From Candidatus Poribacteria bacterium (lineage in GTDB: Bacteria > Poribacteria > WGA-4E > WGA-3G), in the NCBI GenBank assembly GCA_028824125.1, contig JAPPES010000098.1, forward strand, positions 1 through 34,968: a DNA stretch of 34,968 nt. Reading direction: 5' to 3'. This document shows positions 23,636 to 31,115 of the stretch, in pieces. Position 1 is the stretch's first letter; every line of letters starts with the position of its first letter. A program made the position numbers and the translations under genes. Below the pieces are notes generated by a model that saw only the letters and a list, made by a program, of their open reading frames with translations, ran no database searches and was not told the origin of the DNA.

Positions 23636-24800
23636 TTAGTTTCCTCACATCCCAGAGCCGAAGAACACCGTCAAAGCCACCCCCCGCGAGCATGCTCCCA
23701 TCTTGAGAAAAAGTAATATTTTTAGCACCGACTAAAAAGTCTTTATCCTTCTGTAAGTCAATAGGAGTTTGACCTTCTTCTAACCAGATTTTAATTCTTC
23801 TATAACTTGAAGTGGCGAACATCTTACCATCGGGCGAGAAGGCTATATCAACGATGCCTGGTTCGTCTACTTCACGATGAATTTTCCATTCTGGCAGTGA
23901 CCAAATAATCAATCTTTTTTTCCCTACAACAGCGAAAAAATGGTTGTCCGGTGAAAATTTGATAGTATTAATGTCTGCATAATAGTAGCCAGGTTTAAAG
24001 TCGTCCGGTAGATCGCCCTCAATAATCTTAAATAGTTGTTTGCTATGTAGATCCCAAATTTTTATCCTGTCAAATCCTATTCTGCGGTTTTCGTCATTCA
24101 TTTGTCCACCCGCTGCAATCCACTTCCCATCATGTGAGAAATCAAGAAATTTATAATTCTGATTTATCGTTTCATTGTGATGTTTAACTGCACGATCAGT
24201 GTAGTGATCTTTAGTCCAAATTATATCTTCGTGCGACAATGCCTGTTCCCCTATCTTTGTTGGTAATACAAACGTTCCTTTTATCTCATTTAGATTACTG
24301 ATATCCCACAGTTTCACGTCATTCAGGCCCGTAGCGAGAATGGGGTTGACTGGTGAAATTGCTGCCGAGAATGAACGCATCTCACAAGAAATTGGATTTA
24401 ATACCGTCCCGGAAGGCATATCCCAAAAATCAAGCGTTTTAAATGTTTTCCTTGCAAGCCATTTCCCTATCGGTGAAAACGCTAGGCAATCAACAGCGGG
24501 AAAGACATCTTTGTCAGTATGACCAAGCAGTATTACTTCTGGTGTATCTGTATTGTTTACGTTCCAAATCTTTACTTCGTGCCCCCATTCCGCAACTGCA
24601 ATAAGGTCTGAATTCGTCGGCGAAAATGCAATAGCCTGGATCGAAGCACCTTGGTTAAACTCAGCAATCGGACTACGTGCTTTTGCTCGTGCTGGAATCA
24701 ATATTGAATTAGTGTACCAGTGACGCAAAGATATAAATACTAATGTCCACGCAGCAACTATCACAAATATTAACAATAGATACATCTTTTTATTTTTCAT
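23625..24800 (-). CDS. Membrane-anchored WD40 propeller protein (array member 3)
   Basis: 391 residues. Its anchor (MYLLLIFVIVAAWTLVFI) and following linker (HWYTNSILIPARAKARSPI) differ from members 1, 2, 4 and 5, while its centre (AAGGQMNDENRRIGFDRI) is nearly identical to member 5. Blade motifs: EVKIWNVNN, TLDFWDMPS, DVKLWDISN, RIKIWDLHS, LIIWSLPEW, RIKIWLEEG and LRLWDVRKL. The mix shows that parts of these genes recombine independently. It overlaps both neighbours by 11 nt. Predicted extracytoplasmic scaffold; no enzyme motif. Confidence 0.87.
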   Translation of the reverse strand: MKNKKMYLLLIFVIVAAWTLVFISLRHWYTNSILIPARAKARSPIAEFNQGASIQAIAFSPTNSDLIAVAEWGHEVKIWNVNNTDTPEVILLGHTDKDVFPAVDCLAFSPIGKWLARKTFKTLDFWDMPSGTVLNPISCEMRSFSAAISPVNPILATGLNDVKLWDISNLNEIKGTFVLPTKIGEQALSHEDIIWTKDHYTDRAVKHHNETINQNYKFLDFSHDGKWIAAGGQMNDENRRIGFDRIKIWDLHSKQLFKIIEGDLPDDFKPGYYYADINTIKFSPDNHFFAVVGKKRLIIWSLPEWKIHREVDEPGIVDIAFSPDGKMFATSSYRRIKIWLEEGQTPIDLQKDKDFLVGAKNITFSQDGSMLAGGGFDGVLRLWDVRKLNER

Positions 24801-25989
24801 TTAGTTTCCTCACATCCCAGAGACGTAAGACACCACCGAAACCACCACCAGCAAGCATGTTTCCATCAGGAGAAAACTCAATCACACTACTACCGATAAG
24901 ACCTACTTTCTGAAGCAGGGCAATAGGTGCGAGGGTTTCTACAGACCAGAGGGTTATCCCTTTAATATCAGTGATCGCAAACATCGTGCCATCTGGTGAA
25001 AACGCTATATCTCTTATGCGTTTATCAAGTACTTCATGGTAGATCTCCCATTCGGGCAAAGTCCATATAGTTAACCCGTTGTCAGCCGCAAGTCCAAAAA
25101 ACCGGCTGTCTGGTGAAAACTTGATTGATCGAATATCGTTAGACGGCGGCAATGTGAATGATGGAACTTTCTTACCTTTCCTTTTGGGTTCCAGATTTTT
25201 TGGATCATCTCTTTCAATAATTCTGAACAGTTGTTGGTTTTGCAGATCCCAAATTTTTAACTTACTACTCCATTTTTCAAGGGGTTTGTCATATATCTCT
25301 CCACCCGCTGCGATCCATTTTCCGTCATGTGAAAAGTCAATAGTTTTAAAAGACTGATTCACTGTTGCGTTGTGATGTTTAACCCAACTATTATGATTAG
25401 AACTTTTTATACTCACTTCTTCGTGTGATATGGACTGTTCACCCATTTTTACTGGTAAGATAAATAACTCTGAAATCTTGTTAGGGTTGCTGATATCCCA
25501 CAGTTTCACATCTCTCGTTCCAGCTGCGAGATAATCATTCATAGGTGAAACAACTCCAGTACTTGAGGGAGTTTCTAATGTATTAATTCTTTCTCCTGAA
25601 GATGCATCCCATATTGCAACCATCCAAAAATCTTTACTGACAAGCCATTCGCCTGTCTGAGTAAAAGTGATATAACTAATTCCAGAAGTGCCACTCTCAT
25701 TAGTGGGATGATTCGTTAACGTAAGTTCTGGTGAATCTGTGTTGTTTCTATTCCATACCTTTATGATGCTATGCTCACCAACACTTGCAACAAGGTCAGG
25801 ATGCTTAGGAGAAAAGGCAATATCTCTTATCCAACTACCATGATGAAACTCAGCAATCGGAGGAATCGGTCTCATGCGTTCCAAAGTGGTTTTCTGATTA
25901 GCATTCCACTGGTGCCACGTTGAAAAGGCTAAGATTACACCGACAACGATAATGAAGATGGACCAAAGTAGGAGACTTTTAATTTTCAT
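24790..25989 (-). CDS. Membrane-anchored WD40 propeller protein (array member 2)
   Basis: 399 residues. MKIKS plus SLLLWSIFIIVVGVILAFS forms the anchor. Blade motifs: IIKVWNRNN, MVAIWDASS, DVKLWDISN, KLKIWDLQN, LTIWTLPEW, ITLWSVETL and LRLWDVRKL, consistent with a seven-bladed ring. Between blades 4 and 5 it has a basic loop (EPKRKGKKVPSFTLPPS), also present in related form in member 1. It overlaps both neighbours by 11 nt; the codons for the last blade's VRKLN carry the GAGGAAAC ribosome-binding site of the next gene. Confidence 0.87.
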   Translation of the reverse strand: MKIKSLLLWSIFIIVVGVILAFSTWHQWNANQKTTLERMRPIPPIAEFHHGSWIRDIAFSPKHPDLVASVGEHSIIKVWNRNNTDSPELTLTNHPTNESGTSGISYITFTQTGEWLVSKDFWMVAIWDASSGERINTLETPSSTGVVSPMNDYLAAGTRDVKLWDISNPNKISELFILPVKMGEQSISHEEVSIKSSNHNSWVKHHNATVNQSFKTIDFSHDGKWIAAGGEIYDKPLEKWSSKLKIWDLQNQQLFRIIERDDPKNLEPKRKGKKVPSFTLPPSNDIRSIKFSPDSRFFGLAADNGLTIWTLPEWEIYHEVLDKRIRDIAFSPDGTMFAITDIKGITLWSVETLAPIALLQKVGLIGSSVIEFSPDGNMLAGGGFGGVLRLWDVRKLNEK

Positions 25990-27214
25990 AGAACTCGCTT
26001 ACATCCCAAATCCACAAAATACCAGACCATCCACCTGCTGCAAGATACTTACCAGTAGGAGAAAATTCCAGCACCTCTACAATAGACATAAATTCTTTAT
26101 CTTTTACTAAGGCAATTGGTGTTAAATTATCTATTGACCAAAGTGTTACCTTTTCTCTATCTGTGATTGCATATACCTTGCCATTTGGTGAAAATGCCAC
26201 ATCCGCAATTTTTTGATCAAGCATTTCATGGTAGATTTTCCATTCAGGCAATGACCATATAGTCAATCCATTGTCAGCCGCAAGTCCGATAAAACGATTA
26301 TCAGGTGAAAACTTGATTGATCGGACATTGTTTGAAGTAGACGGTCTGTTTGCTGGAACTTTTCCTTCTTTTCCTTTGGGTTTCTGTATTTTGGGCTCAT
26401 CTCTATCAATAATTTTGTACAGTTGATGTTTATGCAGATCCCAGATTTTTACTATCTGCTTCCATTCACTGTTTTCGTTAAGTCTTTTTCCGCCCGCTGC
26501 AAGCCATCTCCCATCGTGAGAAAAGTCAATTGCTTTATAATCATCGCTTCCAAAGGCATTACTATAACTTATAAGTTTATTATAAAGAATTCTATTTTCT
26601 TTAGGATAGGGAGTTATTTTTTCTAATCCGAGGGGTATTGCTTCCCAACCCATCAAGGGTGGTAACAGAATTTTACCTTTTATGTTTTTGGGGTCGTTGA
26701 AATCCCATATTGTTAAGCCTCTGTAATCCAAAGCTATTTTATTGTCTACCGGTGAGATTGCAAAGTTTGAAGATGTTGTGTTTAGTGTATTAATTTTACT
26801 ACCTGAAGTGCTATCCCAAATTTCAAGTGTCTTAAATGTTTGAGTTGCAATCCAATTATTTATCGGAGAAAAACCTAAACCAACCATGAAGGTAGACTCA
26901 TTTTGCTCTTTATGAGTTTTCAGCGTTAAAATCGGAGTTTCTTGATTGTTTAAGTTCCAAACCTTTACGATGTAATCTGAGTCAGCAGATAAGATGCTAC
27001 CTGAGTCAGCAGCGATCAGTTCTGGATTTTTCGGATCAAAAGCAATATAGTTTATTGACGCACCCTGGGAATATGTCGCCATTGGTGGAATCGGTCTCAT
27101 GCGTTCCAAAGTGGTTTTCTGATTGTCGTTCCACTGGTGCCACGTTGAAAATGCTAACAGAACCCCAGCAACTACAATTCCTAAAAACAGGATCAATATT
27201 CTTTGAGTCTTCAT
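25979..27214 (-). CDS. Membrane-anchored WD40 propeller protein (array member 1, operon head)
   Basis: 411 residues; ATG 27214 with GAGGAAG upstream. The anchor is RILILFLGIVVAGVLLAFS. Blade motifs: IVKVWNLNN, TLEIWDSTS, LTIWDFNDP, IVKIWDLHK, LTIWSLPEW, VTLWSIDNL and LWIWDVSEF. It is the most divergent at its C-terminus (SEFYEN in place of RKLNE). A basic loop KPKGKEGKVPANRP sits before blade 5. As the first gene of the array it should carry the promoter; the 292-bp region upstream holds an 81-bp dispersed repeat and a hairpin motif but no convincing -35/-10 pair. Confidence 0.86.
   Translation of the reverse strand: MKTQRILILFLGIVVAGVLLAFSTWHQWNDNQKTTLERMRPIPPMATYSQGASINYIAFDPKNPELIAADSGSILSADSDYIVKVWNLNNQETPILTLKTHKEQNESTFMVGLGFSPINNWIATQTFKTLEIWDSTSGSKINTLNTTSSNFAISPVDNKIALDYRGLTIWDFNDPKNIKGKILLPPLMGWEAIPLGLEKITPYPKENRILYNKLISYSNAFGSDDYKAIDFSHDGRWLAAGGKRLNENSEWKQIVKIWDLHKHQLYKIIDRDEPKIQKPKGKEGKVPANRPSTSNNVRSIKFSPDNRFIGLAADNGLTIWSLPEWKIYHEMLDQKIADVAFSPNGKVYAITDREKVTLWSIDNLTPIALVKDKEFMSIVEVLEFSPTGKYLAAGGWSGILWIWDVSEFYEN
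27081..27151. repeat. 71-bp exact repeat shared with array member 4
   Basis: Identical to 23502-23572; lies in the region encoding the membrane-proximal part of array member 1. Confidence 0.8.
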
Positions 27215-27324
27215 TTTGTCTTCCTCAAAAACAGCTAATGTCTTTTGAAAATGCGTTTGATAAGCGTGATTAACACACTAATACCAAATTAACAGGATTT
27301 ATCTTGTTTATTGAAGACAGGTAC

Positions 27325-27336
27325 GGTTAGGAAGCC
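27325..27336. repeat. GGTTAGGAAGCC motif, diverged copy
   Basis: Differs at one base from the GGTTAGGAAACC core of the hairpins at 12948 and 34934. The flanking arms are decayed here and no good stem forms. Confidence 0.4.
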
Positions 27337-27399
27337 ACACTATAGGTGTCAATTTAAGAATTTTGATTTGTATTATGCGGTCCCTTTAGTCCCGTGAAT

Positions 27400-27480
27400 C
27401 AACTAACGAAGGATATTCGGACAAACCTTTATTTATGTGAAATAATTGGTTACTAAAAATTATTTAGCACAATTCGTTAA
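27400..27480. repeat. 81-bp dispersed repeat, copy 2
   Basis: Pairs with 3449-3529 (7 mismatches, no gaps). In this copy the ends AACTAACGAA and, on the other strand, AATTAACGAA match at 9 of 10 positions, suggesting a very small terminal-inverted-repeat element. It lies upstream of the WD40 operon. Confidence 0.75.
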
Positions 27481-27506
27481 TTATGGATTTTACTATAATT
27501 TACCGC

Positions 27507-28484
27507 TTAAAACCCATCAGTCGACCAAAGGATGTGATGTGACCTTATGTCTTGTTTTAACGTTTCCGATTGACTATGGAGGAGGTCTGGGAGTGCTTCA
27601 GAAATTTCCTGCCTCATTTTTGGTGGGAACGCATCGGGTTGAATAACACGATACATTGTGCTTCCGTACCACTCAACCATCTGAGCACTGAATCCATCAG
27701 CTATCGGCGCAGGATACTCCACTTCAAGTTCCTTTGCATCCATCTGCACAATTACATCAGATAGCAGAACATCAAAAAAGTCTGTTGCGCGATTCTCTGC
27801 AAATAATTCCTCTGACGCGGCGAATTCTTTGACATTCAGTAGTTCATTTCGTCTTCTAACGGAAACATAACCTTCAATCACACCATCGCGTTCAGCAACC
27901 CATGTCTGCGGTGATTCCGTCTTCACCCAGTCTGTCCAGTATGCCATATCATCTCTGACGAAAGTACCATTGAATTTGCGTGAATAGGTGTGGTAGAGAG
28001 ATGCAAGCTGCGCAATTTCATCTGTATCTTGAAAATTGACTGGGTGGATATTCCACGCCTGCTGTTCTCTACCGATAAGGGTTTTCTTTGCGTAGTAACG
28101 TGGAACACTTTCCCATCCTTCAACCGAATAGATACGTTGGCTCCCGTGGAGCATGGAGATCGCTATTCCACGGTTCTCCATGAATCGAATGGAATCTTTG
28201 AGGAGTTGCGTAGCAAGTCCATGCTTGCGATATTCCGGGCGGGTGCTAACTTCTCCGATCCCGCCAACAGAGATAGGTTCACCGTGAAAGAACATCTTAC
28301 GAATAAAAACGCGCACCGTGCTGACAATTGTGCCATCATCCACAGCAACGCGGATACCCGCTGCATCTTTCCACGGATCGTTATGCCAATGGTTGGAAAA
28401 ATATTGGCGACTTGCTGAAAAAACGTGTGTGACATGGTCAAGCCATGCCTCTAATTCATTAGGATAAAGTGCACGAAACTCCAT
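27507..28484 (-). CDS. GNAT-family N-acetyltransferase (Eis-like layout)
   Basis: 325 residues. The N-terminal GNAT domain carries VGGIGEVSTRPEYRKHGLA (about 73-91), whose RKHGLA matches the acetyl-CoA-binding Q/RxxGxA motif. A second, weaker GNAT-like half (WVAERDGVIEGYVSVRR) follows, then a C-terminal region. The overall length and layout resemble Eis-type tandem GNAT proteins, which acetylate amines. ATG 28484 is 15 nt behind the NHL gene stop, so the two are probably co-transcribed. Substrate unknown. Confidence 0.85.
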   Translation of the reverse strand: MEFRALYPNELEAWLDHVTHVFSASRQYFSNHWHNDPWKDAAGIRVAVDDGTIVSTVRVFIRKMFFHGEPISVGGIGEVSTRPEYRKHGLATQLLKDSIRFMENRGIAISMLHGSQRIYSVEGWESVPRYYAKKTLIGREQQAWNIHPVNFQDTDEIAQLASLYHTYSRKFNGTFVRDDMAYWTDWVKTESPQTWVAERDGVIEGYVSVRRRNELLNVKEFAASEELFAENRATDFFDVLLSDVIVQMDAKELEVEYPAPIADGFSAQMVEWYGSTMYRVIQPDAFPPKMRQEISEALPDLLHSQSETLKQDIRSHHILWSTDGF

Positions 28485-28499
28485 ATCTACACGGTCCCA

Positions 28500-30539
28500 T
28501 TAAAATTTTATTGTAAACTCACCAAGAAACTGCCGTGCCTGATTGCGGCTTCCGAAAACTTCATACAGATCACCCGAAACATCGTAGAACCTACGGACAA
28601 AGTTGCGGCTCGTCTCTGCAGGATTGAGATCGGCGTAGCGCAGCCAAAGGTTTGTCCGTGACCAGATATCCCAATTAAGTTCAATAACCGTAGAGTTTGC
28701 ATCACCCGTGTCGATCCTCTGTTGTTTATTTAGATCAGGAAAAAGAGCGTCCTGTGTCAGATCAGAGGTGCCATCAACACGCCCAACGGATAAATTCAAC
28801 TCCTTATACCGATACGGATTCGGGTTGGTGATATACTTCAGATTCACAGCGAATGCATTTTCTAACGCCTGTGTCTCAAAATCGAAACTATCTTCTATTT
28901 TGGCAGGAGTGGTATACCGCTCATCCTGTTCGCTGTATGTTAGTTCATCAAGGAATGTTAAATGCCACCGTTCAGAGAGGCTATACGTCCATCCGAATAG
29001 ATTTTTGAGTTCCAATTGGTTGAGTTTATCTTCAACATCAGTTGAAAAGTCAATATCCTCATAATCTTCCAGATAGTTGTTGCTGAAATTGGCGACGCGG
29101 GTACTATAAAACCCGTTCATGTGGGAAGGTTTCACGGTAAAACCGGTGACAGAATACTGAGCAATGGTGAAATCGCTGGTATCTCGCAGGTAGAGATAGC
29201 CTGATGGGTCAAAATCAAGAAAAGTTAAGTCGTGTTTTTTCTCACTCAACTGGTCTGTTTCATAAATTATCCGTCCAATATACCTACCGTTGTTATCAAA
29301 TTTCTGAATGCGTGAGATGACGTTATGGAACAACGTCAAACGAATGTCTGCGCGTTTAAGTTCTTCAGCAAGTTCCTCATCATTTTCATTATCATAATCT
29401 TTGTCGTCAAAATACCGGCGATACTCTGCCTCTTCAAGCAACCGCAAACGACGGTTCAGAGACGCTGTATCAACTGCTGTAAGTGGGTTTTGTGCAAACG
29501 GGCCATATTGTGGGCGGGTTGCATTTGTAATCGTATTTGCAAGATCGGCTTGACCGGGCGTGCTTTCTGTCAACTGCGTTAATGTTGGTGAAAGGGCGAT
29601 AACTTCAGGCAATCCGCCGACTTTCCTACGGAATCGGCTTGCGTCTTTGACTAAAATCTCGCCTGTCGGCAGTGTGACAAGTGCCATCGGTTTTACAAAC
29701 TCACCGTTGTCTCGTCCTTTTTTACCGAAATTACGGACAAATTTGCCATCACTATTAAATTTTACAATGCGATGATTGCCTGTGTCTGCAACAAAAACAT
29801 TTCCGCGAGGATCAATCGCAATATCAGCGGCATCTTTGTCAAATTCACCATCACCTGCGCCATACCGACCAAAAGTTAACAATTTTTTGCCATCTGCAGC
29901 AAATTTATGAATACGTCCGCGTTTTGCGTCCAAGATGTAAAGTTGGTTTTGCGCATTAACAGCAACGCGGAGGGCACGGTCATGTCCAGTCGGTTGGATT
30001 CCGAATGCCGTTTTTCCATTTTCATCAATAATAAGTTTTGCAGGTAAAACTACACCTGGACGTTCGTCTACAGGGTCCACAAAATAGGTGTCTAATAACT
30101 CACCTATTAGACTGAATTTGTGGACACAGGGCGCAAAAATATATATTTTCGGGTCGGCAGTTTCAGCGATGTGGTGTGCTGTTATATCGGTGACGTAGAT
30201 ATTGCCAATTTCATCTACAGCGAGGTGTCCCGGTTTTCGCAAGATATTATCGGGAGATTCTGGGTTTGCGGGAATTTGTCCGAGGAATTCTCCTGTCGGC
30301 GAAAGGTTCTGGATTAGTCGGTTTTCTGTATCGCTAACATAGATATTCTGTTTGAAGGCAAGGTGAATATCTTTGCTAAAAGCACCTTGAGACGAACCTT
30401 TGCCTGAAAATTCACGTTCCAATTTGATAAAGTCTACTGCGAGAGCGGATTTTAAATATACGATTTGCAAAAGGAGTGTGATTGTGAATAAAAATAGGGG
30501 GAGAACTCGGAAAAATTTGGTGGTGGTATTTTTTTTCAT
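28500..30539 (-). CDS. NHL-repeat propeller with predicted C-terminal beta-barrel
   Basis: A 679-residue exported protein. The signal peptide includes FFRVLPLFLFTITLLLQIVY, with cleavage likely after ALA. NHL repeats (about 40-300) include IYVSDTENRLIQNLSPTGEF, LYILDAKRGRIHKFAADGKK and VFVADTGNHRIVKFNSDGKF. A charged linker (about 320-420) precedes one more propeller-like repeat. From about 500 the sequence alternates polar and hydrophobic residues with aromatic belts (LTFLDELTYSE, VIELNWDIWSRTNLWLRYAD) and ends LGEFTIKF, a BAM-type C-terminus. I infer an outer-membrane barrel with a propeller attached. AAAGG and a textbook promoter lie upstream. Confidence 0.78.
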   Translation of the reverse strand: MKKNTTTKFFRVLPLFLFTITLLLQIVYLKSALAVDFIKLEREFSGKGSSQGAFSKDIHLAFKQNIYVSDTENRLIQNLSPTGEFLGQIPANPESPDNILRKPGHLAVDEIGNIYVTDITAHHIAETADPKIYIFAPCVHKFSLIGELLDTYFVDPVDERPGVVLPAKLIIDENGKTAFGIQPTGHDRALRVAVNAQNQLYILDAKRGRIHKFAADGKKLLTFGRYGAGDGEFDKDAADIAIDPRGNVFVADTGNHRIVKFNSDGKFVRNFGKKGRDNGEFVKPMALVTLPTGEILVKDASRFRRKVGGLPEVIALSPTLTQLTESTPGQADLANTITNATRPQYGPFAQNPLTAVDTASLNRRLRLLEEAEYRRYFDDKDYDNENDEELAEELKRADIRLTLFHNVISRIQKFDNNGRYIGRIIYETDQLSEKKHDLTFLDFDPSGYLYLRDTSDFTIAQYSVTGFTVKPSHMNGFYSTRVANFSNNYLEDYEDIDFSTDVEDKLNQLELKNLFGWTYSLSERWHLTFLDELTYSEQDERYTTPAKIEDSFDFETQALENAFAVNLKYITNPNPYRYKELNLSVGRVDGTSDLTQDALFPDLNKQQRIDTGDANSTVIELNWDIWSRTNLWLRYADLNPAETSRNFVRRFYDVSGDLYEVFGSRNQARQFLGEFTIKF

Positions 30540-30564
30540 CTTTTGCCTTTACTGTTTTTGATAT

Positions 30565-30593
30565 ATAATATCAGTAATCTGTTTTGATGTCAA
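30565..30593 (-). promoter_or_regulatory. Sigma-70 promoter of the NHL gene
   Basis: Minus strand: TTGACA (30588-30593), a 17-nt spacer and TATTAT (30565-30570), about 26 nt upstream of the ATG. Confidence 0.75.
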
Positions 30594-30628
30594 GGGTTAA
30601 ATGGAAATGCTGCAAAATGCTAATAAAC

Positions 30629-30657
30629 TTGACAACGATTTTATTTAATGGTATCAT
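30629..30657 (+). promoter_or_regulatory. Sigma-70 promoter of tRNA-Phe
   Basis: TTGACA (30629-30634), a 17-nt spacer and TATCAT (30652-30657), ending 12 nt before the tRNA. It is back to back with the NHL promoter. Confidence 0.8.
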
Positions 30658-30669
30658 ATATTATCTGAT

Positions 30670-30742
<73 letters not shown>

Positions 30743-30858
30743 TTTTCTTTTGTAACGCGAGTTCGGTTCAAGTAATTTTTTATAGCGCAAACTATCAATT
30801 TGCATCCTCACAGTTAGAATCTAACAGATTCTGCCTACTATATGGCAACTTAGGTGCG

Positions 30859-30864
30859 TATAAT
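30859..30864 (+). promoter_or_regulatory. -10 element before tRNA-Thr
   Basis: TATAAT lies 7 nt before the tRNA. No good -35 is seen at 16-18 nt. A small hairpin AGAATCT-AAC-AGATTCT (30816-30832) between the two tRNAs may end the first transcript. Confidence 0.45.
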
Positions 30865-30871
30865 ATGTCAA

Positions 30872-30943
30872 GCCGGTGTAGCTCAGTGGAAGAGCAACTG
30901 ATTCGTAATCAGTAGGTCGGAGGTTCAAATCCTCTCATCGGCT
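30872..30943 (+). tRNA. tRNA-Thr (CGT)
   Basis: 72 nt: acceptor GCCGGTG/CATCGGC (one G-T pair), anticodon stem ACTGA/TCAGT with loop TTCGTAA giving CGT, and T-arm GGAGG-TTCAAAT-CCTCT; discriminator T. It reads ACG codons. CCA is not encoded. Confidence 0.95.
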
Positions 30944-31115
30944 TCTATCTTTTCCTGCAAACCTTGCCGCAACTCCTCAAATTTTTCTAATCAGCATTAG
31001 GTTTCGGTACCGTCACCCATAGTTTATCTTGCCCTATAATAACCGAAGCTGTCACATAGCAGTCCAATCTGTCCGAAGTTTAAGAAAATAAATCGGTAAT
31101 GTGGTGAGGTCCGAA

